Shown in pieces: positions 1 to 7,057 of a stretch of DNA of 45,988 nt. Origin of the DNA: Nitrospira sp. (GTDB lineage Bacteria > Nitrospirota > Nitrospiria > Nitrospirales > Nitrospiraceae). The notes beneath the pieces are model-generated. The model did not search any database. It was given only the letters and a program-made list of their open reading frames with translations, and was not told the DNA's origin. The stretch's first letter is position 1. Each line of letters opens with the position of its first letter. The stretch spans positions 1 to 45,988 of the forward strand of contig JAUYAO010000035.1 in NCBI GenBank assembly GCA_030692565.1. The letters are read 5' to 3'. The position numbers and the translations under genes were made by a program.

Positions 1-53
1 TGCACTCGTCTCAGTTCCTTCACACTCATGATGACCCTGTCCTCTCCGACCAT
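1..53 (-). CDS. ISNCY-type transposase, N-terminal fragment cut by window edge
   Basis: Only the first 17 codons are visible, from an ATG at 53 preceded by a good ribosome binding site (GGAGG, six bases upstream). The visible peptide contains MSVKELRRV, which resembles the start of ISNCY-family transposases, where a helix-turn-helix domain follows. A second in-frame ATG at 29 is a possible alternative start. The family assignment rests on this short peptide and on the repeated end motifs upstream, so it is tentative. The remainder of the gene lies left of the window. Confidence 0.5.
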   Translation of the reverse strand, partial: MVGEDRVIMSVKELRRV

Positions 54-140
54 CCAGCCCTCCGTCTGAAAGCCGGCAGTCTAGCAACGAAGAGGACATT
101 TCTACTGTGGTGAAAGCGGACATTATCATTGTGGTATTAC
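1..140 (-). mobile_element. End of an ISNCY-like insertion sequence (partial)
   Basis: The end of an insertion sequence read leftward out of the window. It holds the first codons of a transposase (1-53) and an upstream end with two related motifs, GGACATTTCTACTGTGGT (near 102) and GGACATTATCATTGTGGT (near 118). Such repeated short motifs are typical of transposase-binding ends. The outer boundary near 140 is an estimate; no target-site duplication can be checked because the other end is outside. Confidence 0.5.
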
Positions 141-166
141 AACGAGGAGAAAGGCGGGCTAGTGGC

Positions 167-300
167 CTTCTGTGCTTGTGCAGTGTGTGGTCTCGGAAGG
201 GAGAGGGGGAGCAGCCAGACCATCCTTCTTGCTTGCAGGACATAGGAGGGGATAGAAGCTGATGAGCTTTTGTGCTCGCGCAACGCGGGGCCTCGGAAGG
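167..300. repeat. Two 34-bp imperfect direct repeats exactly 100 bp apart
   Basis: Positions 167-200 and 267-300 share a pattern beginning CTTYTGTGCTYG and ending CTCGGAAGG, with about nine differences. They lie in a gene-free stretch (141-424) next to the IS end. The surrounding stretch shows no convincing gene; a 93-codon open frame on the minus strand across it has a low-complexity, repeat-derived translation. Confidence 0.5.
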
Positions 301-424
301 TCTTCGTTGAACCCGCGCATTTGAGGATCGACAGGCTACTTTTAAAGAAAGAAGTAACGATTAAGCGGGTGCATGCAGTGGGAGACTCTTCTGGGCCATC
401 TTGGAACGACGTGCACAAGCGAGC

Positions 425-643
425 TTAGCATGGAGCATTTGTCTCAGCATCAAAGTGATAACCGGCCATTTCCAAACTGGCGTGGAACTTTAGCCCCAAT
501 TCGGGCTGAGTGAATGCTGCATGCATAAGATCCGTTAGCACATCGGTTAAGTTAGCGCTTGGATCATAGGGATCGCCGAATTGGAGTGCGTAGCTCTCGA
601 GAATTTCTCTCCCACGTTCCGCTCGTTCTTTGTTGGTTGGCAT
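425..643 (-). CDS. Small hypothetical protein (72 aa)
   Basis: A small acidic protein with a plausible globular composition and no recognised domain. The ATG at 643 is chosen over the one at 655 because GGAGGGG lies immediately upstream of it. Visible segments are a charged N-terminus (KERAERGREIL), a central stretch PYDPSANLTDVLTDLMHAA and a C-terminus that includes YHFDAETNAPC. No membrane segment or signal peptide is seen. It is encoded downstream of, and on the same strand as, the large PLD-helicase gene, about 160 bases after its stop, so it may be co-transcribed with it. Function unknown. Confidence 0.55.
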   Translation of the reverse strand: MPTNKERAERGREILESYALQFGDPYDPSANLTDVLTDLMHAAFTQPELGLKFHASLEMAGYHFDAETNAPC

Positions 644-802
644 ATGCCCCTCCATGTTAGCGTAAGCTTAATAGCTGTGTCCTTTCCCTTACGAAGGGGA
701 AGCAGAAGAGAATGCGCAGGCACCATACGCTGAAAACGCGACGCGTGACTCACTCGATTTTCTAAAGCGCCAATTTTACTGTTCCCTAAGAACGCTGAAT
801 TC

Positions 803-3800
803 TTAGAATAGACGAATTGGGAGAGGTATTTCAAGCTTCCATTCGATGGACATTGGCTTCTCCCCTTCTGCCTTTTCGATCGTCACCGGGCCACAAGCTT
901 GATAGGGATCCCCCTTGCTTCGGCGGACGAAGAGTTGAAAGGACCAGCCGTTGGTGGGGCTCTCAAGGTACCACCGACCGGCTGGTGTATCGGGTCCATC
1001 TGAATTCTGGCTTTGCCAGTGAAATCGTTCGGTGCTGATAGCGTAATCGCGGTAGGCAATGCGGTCGTGGAAGCCCTCTGACTTGTCGAGGGTGACAAAC
1101 AGGAGTTCCATCTTCTTATTTTGCAGTGGAAGCACACCAGATTGGAAGGGAGTTCGTCGCTCTGCGGTTAGCCAGCCTACCGCGGTTAGGATTTCACGAA
1201 TGCCGTAGTTTGCATGAAGGCACAGAGGTAGGTCGGTTAGGCCAGGTATCGGGTGAAAGCGCAAGGTGCTTCTTGCCTGAAGGACTGCACCCAGCTCACC
1301 GAGTTCAGCAGAGATTTCTGGTGCCTGTGAGAGTCGGGCAAGAAAGGCTTCTCCACTACCTGCTTGGTGATGTTGACCGTCTATCTGATAGGCGAGCATC
1401 TGGGTCCGGCGACGGTCACGGTCACTGAAGCTTTGGTATTGCGCGGAGGATTCACCGATACGTATAAGAAGGTCCACTTGCTCCGGGTCGTTACAGTGCA
1501 GCAAGTTTGAAAAACGGTGACCAAAATATTTGTCTTCTGGGCTTTCAGGTGTGGACAATAACCCAGCATCGCGTCGCAAAGCGGTCCACCCACTGCGGCC
1601 TTGGCTGCGATAAAGTTCATCTAGCTGCACTGCTTGCTCACGCAGGAATTCTGCAAGCCGAGCAGTCGCTCGTCCGCGGAGCGCAATATAAGTCTGAAGC
1701 TCGCTGCGGAGCCGCCGCCATGATTGGTTCATGGTGGTTCGCAGGCTCCTGAGGATTTGCTCTTTCGTTAATTGCTGCAACTGAATGTGGCAGCCCACTG
1801 GAAGGGAGCTGAATCCTTCGTTCACAGCGTCAATCATCTGGCTGCGTGAAAGCCCACTTATTGTTGAAAGTAGACGATCAAAACGAAAGTCTGCGCGGTA
1901 TCGGCCAACAAAGTCTAATACAAGGCAACCTTGCTTGCCCTCATGAAGTCGTAGACCACGTCCGATCTGTTGTTGGAATAGCACGGGACTTTGCGTCGGT
2001 CGAAGGAGTAACAGCGTATCAACAGAAGGAAGGTCAATGCCCTCGTTATAAAGGTCGCAAGTGACAAGCGCGCAAACTTCCCCCCGGGCTAAACGTTCTG
2101 GTGCTTGGCGACGTACATCAGTGTCTGTCGAGCCTACTATACAGAGCGAAGGCAGTCCGGCCTCGTTGAATTTCCGCGTCATGAATTCGGCGTGTGCGAC
2201 TGTTATGCAAAATGCAATCGTTTTGCTCCGCTTGGGGTTGCCAGTCAATCGCCGCCATTCGTCGATAACAAGTCTCGCGCGGGTGTCATTCCCAGTCACA
2301 AGATTGTCGATGGCCTCTCGCTCACCCGGTTTATCCCAAGGCACTTCTGAGAAGTCGGTGTCGTCGTCGCAGCCATAGTATTCAAACGGGCAGAGTAGTT
2401 GGAGGTCTAGTGCATGCCAGAGGCGTAACTCGACAGCAGGCGATCCATCAGGCCGATTGTCGAAGTACGGGAAAATAGATTTCCCATCTGAACGCTCTGG
2501 TGTGGCTGTTAGACCTAGCAGGACCTGAGGGAATACTGATTTGACGAATGCATCGAAGCGGTCCGCTGCCAACCGGTGGCACTCGTCGATAACGACGGTG
2601 TGCCAATATTGTGGACCGCATCTTGTGACGAGGTCGCGCGCGCAAACACTGTCGATGGTGGCGAAAATGTGATCGTAGCTCTGCGGCTCAGAGCCACCTG
2701 TTAATATTTCACCGAATGAGTGGTCGCGCAGTACCTCGCGGTAGGTTCGTCGAGCCTGGAGTAGAATTTCTTTGCGGTGCGCGACGAAGAGTAAACGTGG
2801 GCGGCCGCCGATAGCTTGACAGGCCGCACGGTAATCAAATGCCGCAACTATGGTTTTGCCTGTGCCGGTTGCTGCGACAACGAGATTGCGAGACCTGCTA
2901 TGTTCTCGCTCCAGCATAAGTTGCTCTAGCATGTCCTTCTGATAGTCCTTAGGCGCAAGGTCGAGGAACGTCGTTGTGGCCGAAATTTGGTCACCGGCCT
3001 CCCGCTTCAGCGCGCGGGTCAACTTGGAGCGGTGCTCTGGGTTTGCAGCATCATAATGCTGGAACTCACCATCGTTCCAAAGTGTCTCGAAGTGGGCTTG
3101 GGCGCGAGCAAACAGTTCAGTCTGTCCCTGCTCGGTGAATTTGACTGTCCATTCGAGCCCGCCGAGCAGCGCCGAGCCTGATAGGTTTGCACTGCCGACG
3201 TAAGCCGAACCAAACCTTGTTTTACGTTTGAAGATCCATGCTTTTGCGTGCAGTCGTGTCCGTCTGCCATCGAGAGAAACCTTAATTTCGCAACCTGGCA
3301 TTTTTGCGAAATAGTCGAGCGCTTCCATCTCAGTCGCACCAGTGTAAGTGGTGGTGAGGATTCGCAGGCGGGTTCGTGGCTGGCCACCAGTGCTCACGGC
3401 TGTAGCTGCCTGAAGAATATCGAACAACTTCCGAACTCCTGCGACTGTGATGAAGCTGACTAACACGTCAACTTGGTCACAGCAGGAAATTTCACGACGG
3501 AGTTCAGAGAGCAGGGATGGAGAACCTTTGCCCGAAGTAAATAGCCATGGAATGGCAAGCCCGGTTTCTGGAAATTTCGGTGCAACTCCGATTCTATGAA
3601 CCGCCTGGAGGATCTGAGGCGGCTCAATAAGCGGGTCCACGCTTCCCGCTACCTGTCGCCTAAGCTGAACTAGTAGCGCGTTAACGAGGGCAAGCTGTTG
3701 CTTTACCTTATCCGCACCATCTCCTTCAATTTCATCGAGCAGCAGAGTCACTTGTCTGGCTAGAGCGTCCGTGATTCGCTCTGCTGCTTGTTCAGGAGGT

Positions 3801-3901
3801 AATGCGGATAGTGTGCGGTATGAGGGATCTCGAAGGTCAGCTATTAGCTGCGCCAACGATTCGGTAACGATACTATCGTATAACCCATCAGGTAGTTGCA
3901 T
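803..3901 (-). CDS. PLD-like nuclease / SF2 helicase / DUF3427 fusion protein
   Basis: A 1032-residue multidomain protein. A phospholipase-D-like domain spans about residues 120-290, with an HAK motif (218-220) and GSAN (237-240). The usual Asp of the HKD motif is not in its canonical place. A superfamily 2 helicase core follows: Walker A ATGTGKT (344-350), DECH box (439-442), TATP motif III (465-468) and motif VI QQIGRGLR (644-651). Residues from about 700 to the end match the position of DUF3427 in this architecture. The expected activity is ATP-dependent nucleic-acid translocation coupled to a PLD domain of uncertain catalysis. Related fusions occur in defence islands, and the AT-richer composition and adjacent IS end fit horizontal acquisition. 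The antiviral role is inference. The ATG start at 3901 gives the full N-terminal helical region. Confidence 0.85.
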   Translation of the reverse strand: MQLPDGLYDSIVTESLAQLIADLRDPSYRTLSALPPEQAAERITDALARQVTLLLDEIEGDGADKVKQQLALVNALLVQLRRQVAGSVDPLIEPPQILQAVHRIGVAPKFPETGLAIPWLFTSGKGSPSLLSELRREISCCDQVDVLVSFITVAGVRKLFDILQAATAVSTGGQPRTRLRILTTTYTGATEMEALDYFAKMPGCEIKVSLDGRRTRLHAKAWIFKRKTRFGSAYVGSANLSGSALLGGLEWTVKFTEQGQTELFARAQAHFETLWNDGEFQHYDAANPEHRSKLTRALKREAGDQISATTTFLDLAPKDYQKDMLEQLMLEREHSRSRNLVVAATGTGKTIVAAFDYRAACQAIGGRPRLLFVAHRKEILLQARRTYREVLRDHSFGEILTGGSEPQSYDHIFATIDSVCARDLVTRCGPQYWHTVVIDECHRLAADRFDAFVKSVFPQVLLGLTATPERSDGKSIFPYFDNRPDGSPAVELRLWHALDLQLLCPFEYYGCDDDTDFSEVPWDKPGEREAIDNLVTGNDTRARLVIDEWRRLTGNPKRSKTIAFCITVAHAEFMTRKFNEAGLPSLCIVGSTDTDVRRQAPERLARGEVCALVTCDLYNEGIDLPSVDTLLLLRPTQSPVLFQQQIGRGLRLHEGKQGCLVLDFVGRYRADFRFDRLLSTISGLSRSQMIDAVNEGFSSLPVGCHIQLQQLTKEQILRSLRTTMNQSWRRLRSELQTYIALRGRATARLAEFLREQAVQLDELYRSQGRSGWTALRRDAGLLSTPESPEDKYFGHRFSNLLHCNDPEQVDLLIRIGESSAQYQSFSDRDRRRTQMLAYQIDGQHHQAGSGEAFLARLSQAPEISAELGELGAVLQARSTLRFHPIPGLTDLPLCLHANYGIREILTAVGWLTAERRTPFQSGVLPLQNKKMELLFVTLDKSEGFHDRIAYRDYAISTERFHWQSQNSDGPDTPAGRWYLESPTNGWSFQLFVRRSKGDPYQACGPVTIEKAEGEKPMSIEWKLEIPLPIRLF

Positions 3902-4288
3902 CGGTGCTAGCGTATTGCCGAAGGCTTAAGGTGCGACGGAGGCTACTCGATCACGTTGTCGTGAAGAGACACACTCACGATTTAGACCTCCAAGGAAAAT
4001 GCAAGAGCAGGTGTTGCGACCATGGTATTCATCGGTATTCATCCGGAGGCCCACACTTACCTGATTGGGTTATCCAAGACAACTCCACACAGACTAGGTT
4101 CCCACTCAACTATTCGTACCAAAGAATACGCGTTCCCATTTAGGAAAGCACCCCTCATTTATGGGCAGGGCTGAGCTGGTTGCTTGGCAAATTTGGATTG
4201 GTTGCTAATAAGAAAAAGAGGTAAGTATCGGTGTTATATTCTGCGCCCCTTGCCTCTCGCCGCTCGCCTTCGCTATACTCCCCCTACT
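3902..4288. other. Gene-free divergent region, 387 bp
   Basis: This stretch separates the leftward helicase gene from the rightward zinc-finger gene. It is AT-richer than the flanking rightward genes. The only element supported here is the promoter at 4250-4279. No gene or RNA gene was recognised in the rest. Confidence 0.5.
4250..4279 (+). promoter_or_regulatory. Sigma70-like promoter for the PHD-like zinc protein gene
   Basis: TTGCCT (4250-4255) and TATACT (4274-4279) are separated by 18 bases. Transcription would start near 4286, only about three bases before the ATG at 4289. The gene has no visible ribosome binding site, so a leaderless or near-leaderless transcript is suggested. Confidence 0.45.
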
Positions 4289-4579
4289 ATGAGTATCAGA
4301 AAAGGCGGCGGAGATTGGGAGCCTATGTTGCTGGGGATCGAGCCCCGGAACTGCAAAGTGTGCAACGAAGGGCTCTATCGGAACAAAACCTTCTTCACCG
4401 GCGGCTGGTCCCGTTGCGCCCTCTGCGATGAATTTGTCCATTACAGCTGTCTCGCCAGCGGCAAAGTATCGTTTCTGAAAGCCCGTCCGCGCGTGTGTAA
4501 AACATGCCGCGCGGCTCAAGAGGGCGCCCCCTCTCCTTCGGCGAAGAAGGACGAGACTCCGGCTGCCGTCGGGTCGTGA
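4289..4579 (+). CDS. Small C4HC3 zinc-finger protein (PHD/treble-clef-like)
   Basis: A 96-residue protein whose cysteines and histidine are spaced C22-x2-C25-x17-C43-x2-C46-x4-H51-x2-C54-x15-C70-x2-C73. This is the C4HC3 cross-brace order known from eukaryotic PHD fingers; whether the fold is a true PHD finger cannot be decided by eye. The C-terminus (about residues 74-96) is Ala/Pro/Ser/Lys-rich and probably disordered. No signal peptide is seen, so a cytosolic location is likely. The ATG at 4289 is favoured because the finger lies wholly downstream and the promoter places the transcript start beside it; an ATG at 4325 is possible. The stop overlaps the GTG of the next gene (GTGA), which implies translational coupling. 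Function is unknown; a protein-protein or nucleic-acid adaptor role is inference. Confidence 0.6.
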   Translation: MSIRKGGGDWEPMLLGIEPRNCKVCNEGLYRNKTFFTGGWSRCALCDEFVHYSCLASGKVSFLKARPRVCKTCRAAQEGAPSPSAKKDETPAAVGS

Positions 4580-4911
4580 CCTCCAACTCTCCGTCGAATC
4601 AAGCTCCGTCCCGCACCGACTGGCACGCCTATTTCTCTGAAGCGATCCGGCTGGCGCTGGCCCCGCTGGTCCTGCTCTTCGCGGGATTTTTTACGTCCAA
4701 TTTCATCATCAGTGGTCAGTACACCTGGCCGCGGACGAGCCGCACGCTGGCGCTGACGCTGACGATCGTCATTCTCTCCTACGAGTTTGTCTACAAAGAA
4801 CAGCTCGCGCGCCAGGCCTCACCGGAGCGGGCGAAATCCGTGCTGTTTTATTCCTGCGTGATCCCCTATCTGGTCGGTATTCTTGTGATGTTCGCCTTGT
4901 GGAAGCTGTAG
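4576..4911 (+). CDS. Small three-helix membrane protein coupled to zinc-finger gene
   Basis: A 111-residue protein starting at GTG 4576, which overlaps the upstream stop codon (GTGA). It has a short polar N-terminus (about 25 residues) and three hydrophobic segments: one near residues 30-50 (LALAPLVLLFAGFF), one near 62-80 (TLALTLTIVILSYEFVY) and one at the C-terminus (FYSCVIPYLVGILVMFALW). A charged loop (KEQLARQASPERAKS) separates helices two and three. No known family was recognised. The tight coupling suggests it works with, or anchors, the zinc-finger protein at the membrane; that is inference. Confidence 0.6.
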   Translation: MTSNSPSNQAPSRTDWHAYFSEAIRLALAPLVLLFAGFFTSNFIISGQYTWPRTSRTLALTLTIVILSYEFVYKEQLARQASPERAKSVLFYSCVIPYLVGILVMFALWKL

Positions 4912-4937
4912 CAGGCGTGCCTGGGAAAGGGTAGACA

Positions 4938-5315
4938 ATGGCCCAGGTCATTCGAAGCGGCGCCTTTCTGCAACAATGTTGGTCGGTCCATCCGTTATGC
5001 CTGACGGTAAAACGGATTGCCGACGATCGCACAGTGGTGCTGCTGTGTAGTTCCTGCCGGTCCGCGCATCATTTGCAGTGTAACTCTGTCGTGGCCCAGG
5101 CGTCGGCCGAGCAAAGCCAGAGCGATGCTTCGGTTTCCCCTGTGGTCGGTGAGTCTGAGGGGCTGACGCAGTTGGCGAGCTGTATTGCCGGCCATCGCCC
5201 CGCATTGTCGCTGCGTGAGATGGATGTCTTTGAAGACCGCGTGCTGATCCGTTGTGCCGATTGCCGATGCCACTACGATCTGGCGGTCGCGCAGTTTGAA
5301 ATGCGGCAGAAATAG
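4938..5315 (+). CDS. Cysteine-rich hypothetical protein with internal duplication
   Basis: A 125-residue protein with two related halves. Each half has a histidine-led strand, a stretch ending in a D-R-x-V-L-hydrophobic pattern, and a C-x2-C followed by H/Y and Leu: CSSCRSAHHL in the first half and CADCRCHYDL in the second. The two halves may pack as one zinc site or two. It starts at ATG 4938 with AAAGG nine bases upstream and follows the membrane protein gene by 26 bases on the same strand, so the three genes probably form one unit. No membrane segment is present. Function unknown. Confidence 0.55.
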   Translation: MAQVIRSGAFLQQCWSVHPLCLTVKRIADDRTVVLLCSSCRSAHHLQCNSVVAQASAEQSQSDASVSPVVGESEGLTQLASCIAGHRPALSLREMDVFEDRVLIRCADCRCHYDLAVAQFEMRQK

Positions 5316-5318
5316 CGA

Positions 5319-5510
5319 GAGGATGTTGCAAAAGCCCTCCAGCAGCGTTCTCGCTTCGCTCAAGGCCTCAACGAATACAAGAGTCGACTTGAGGCAAAGG
5401 ACCTATCCGCTCGCATGTGATCGAAGCGAGCGGGTCAAGCGAGCTTGGTATGTACCTCCTCGGCCTTTCGCTTGCTGCGGCCTTGCTGGAAGTTCTTTTT
5501 CATCATCCTC
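5319..5510. repeat. Palindromic intergenic element, copy 1
   Basis: The left end GAGGATGTTGCAAAAG (5319) is the imperfect inverse of the right end CTTTTTCATCATCCTC (up to 5510). The interior includes a 77-bp core (5387-5463) shared with the copy at 33,033, and CCGCTCGC/GCGAGCGG forms a hairpin inside that core. The right part (GCTGCGGCCTTGCTGGA) is shared with the copy at 8,121. No protein is encoded, so it would be non-autonomous if mobile. Confidence 0.7.
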
Positions 5511-5531
5511 CGGGACGCAGCGTGGGCGTGC

Positions 5532-6176
5532 ATGCTAGGGCATGATGGTTTCTCCGCATCACCTTCCCTCGCTTTGACCGATGAAGAGGCCGCGCTGGTG
5601 GCGGATGCGCAATTCTTTCGCAAGAAAGAGCGGATCTCGGCCAAGGTGCGGGCTCAGCTCGATGCGACCTTCGCGGGACTGACGGAAGAGTTCGGCCATG
5701 CCAGCTTGATGGTGCCGCCGGGGTTCAAACCTCATGCGCATCAGTTTGTCAAAGGCGAACAGCTCGAATTCTTTCCCTACCAGTACCTCGACTATCCCAA
5801 ACATTTCGATGGGGGCAACAAGTTTACCTATCGGACGCTGTTCTGGTGGGGCCATCATCTGGTCTGCGCGTTGATTCTCGAAGGGGACGGCATCAAACAG
5901 TACAAGAAGCACATCGTTGATCGGTTTCATCAGCTGGCCGGGCGGGAATTGGAACTGTCGCTGGCTCCGACCTTGTGGGAGTGGAAGCGGGGGGAAGGCT
6001 ATACCCTGCCGATCACGCACGATCGCAAGGCGCAGATCGCGTCGGTGCTGGCCGAGCGTCGGTTCATCAAGATCGTGAGGTTTGTGCCGATGACCGATTC
6101 CCGGCTGCAAGCGGGTTCGCTCCCTGACCTGAGTCGGGAAACCTTTCGGTCGATGTTGCCGATTCTCACGGCCTGA
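5532..6176 (+). CDS. Conserved-looking hypothetical protein (about 214 aa)
   Basis: A soluble protein of unknown function. The reading frame stays open upstream into the palindromic element, but the ATG at 5532 is the first start outside that element and removes a nonsensical repeat-derived peptide. No strong ribosome binding site precedes it. The sequence is rich in aromatic and charged residues; visible landmarks are ADAQFFRKKERISAKVR near the start, a central YRTLFWWGHHLVCALIL hydrophobic stretch that could be a buried strand or helix, and a C-terminal FIKIVRFVPMTDSR segment. No cofactor motif or catalytic signature was recognised. The lipoprotein gene follows 91 bases later on the same strand. 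Confidence 0.6.
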   Translation: MLGHDGFSASPSLALTDEEAALVADAQFFRKKERISAKVRAQLDATFAGLTEEFGHASLMVPPGFKPHAHQFVKGEQLEFFPYQYLDYPKHFDGGNKFTYRTLFWWGHHLVCALILEGDGIKQYKKHIVDRFHQLAGRELELSLAPTLWEWKRGEGYTLPITHDRKAQIASVLAERRFIKIVRFVPMTDSRLQAGSLPDLSRETFRSMLPILTA

Positions 6177-6267
6177 CGGTCGGTGTCCTGGGAATTGTCT
6201 CTGAATGCCAACTTGGGTAAACTGGGCCAGCGTCGGCGCACTATTTGTTTAGCGTGAGGAGGCGTCT

Positions 6268-6915
6268 GTGAAATCAATGATGCTGCGGCAGGTGATGGGA
6301 GTGGGTCTGGTCGGAGTCATGGCTGTGATGGCCGGATGTGTGGGGAAGGGAGAGACGCGCTATCTCGACGTCAGGACGCCGACGGCCGCGGCTCCATCTC
6401 CTGAACAAGAGCCGGTCAAGATTGTGATTGAGCCGTTTGAAGACCGCCGCGATGACAAGACGCGAGTGGGACAGCGGACACATCTCTGGGGCGGCACAAC
6501 GGTATTCAATGTGTCGGGAGAACGTCCGGGAGAAGTGATCGCCCAGGCCCTGGCGGATCGTCTGAAGAATCGCGGCTGGCGGGGACGCCCCTGGAAAGTG
6601 CAAGTCGGCCGGAGTGCGGATGCTCCGGATGCCGACATTATTATCAGTGGCCAGGTCTCTGAATTCTCGGCCACGGCCAAGAGCCGGGTGTTTTCGACCG
6701 TGATTAACGCCAGCAACAAGTTCAGCATTCAGGCGCGCAATGTCGGGGATAGCAGCACGACGATTCGAAGCGTCGAGGGCGCGCAGCGGACCACGGTCTT
6801 CTGGTTTGCCGAGGAAGATGTGCAGGAACTGCTGGCGGCGACTTTGAAAGACGGCATCGACCGGTTCATTGCGGATACGATGGTCTCAGATCGGGCATTG
6901 CGACCAGCCCACTAG
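6268..6915 (+). CDS. Putative outer-membrane lipoprotein (YajG-like)
   Basis: A 215-residue predicted lipoprotein. It starts at GTG 6268 behind a strong GAGGAGG site. The N-terminus is a type II signal peptide with lipobox VMAGC, so Cys would be lipidated near residue 24. The mature protein has an Ala/Pro-rich linker and then the pattern IEPFEDRRDDKTRVGQRTH, resembling YajG-type or other small periplasmic lipoproteins. Its middle alternates strand and helix, ending in DVQELLAATLKDGIDRFI. An envelope location is well supported; the exact role is not known. The gene is followed by a long palindrome (6943-7008) that could end transcription. Confidence 0.7.
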   Translation: MKSMMLRQVMGVGLVGVMAVMAGCVGKGETRYLDVRTPTAAAPSPEQEPVKIVIEPFEDRRDDKTRVGQRTHLWGGTTVFNVSGERPGEVIAQALADRLKNRGWRGRPWKVQVGRSADAPDADIIISGQVSEFSATAKSRVFSTVINASNKFSIQARNVGDSSTTIRSVEGAQRTTVFWFAEEDVQELLAATLKDGIDRFIADTMVSDRALRPAH

Positions 6916-6942
6916 CGGGATGGGCCGGATCGCAGGTCTATC

Positions 6943-7008
6943 TGGTCTATTCAGTCTGTTCGGTCTGTCTGGTGCCGGACCAAACAGACGAGACAGACAA
7001 AAAGACCA
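6943..7008. repeat. Long imperfect palindrome built from GTCTGTCTGG units
   Basis: Arms of about 30 bases (6943-6973 and 6979-7008) pair around GCCGG, and each arm is made of repeated GTCTG/CAGAC units. It lies 27 bases after the lipoprotein stop. It could act as a transcript end or RNA-stability hairpin, but there is no terminal T run on the plus strand. Confidence 0.6.
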
Positions 7009-7057
7009 GACAGACTAAGAAGGACTAGCCATGGGGTGACAGGGGAGATTCGGAAGA

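Noticed and set aside
137-418. 93-codon open frame on the minus strand
   Set aside because: It spans the 34-bp direct repeats, is Ser/Pro-rich without a ribosome site and resembles nothing known.
5445-5531. Longer start for the 5,532 gene
   Set aside because: It would translate the palindromic repeat; the peptide is hydrophobic and cysteine-rich and unlike the rest of the protein.
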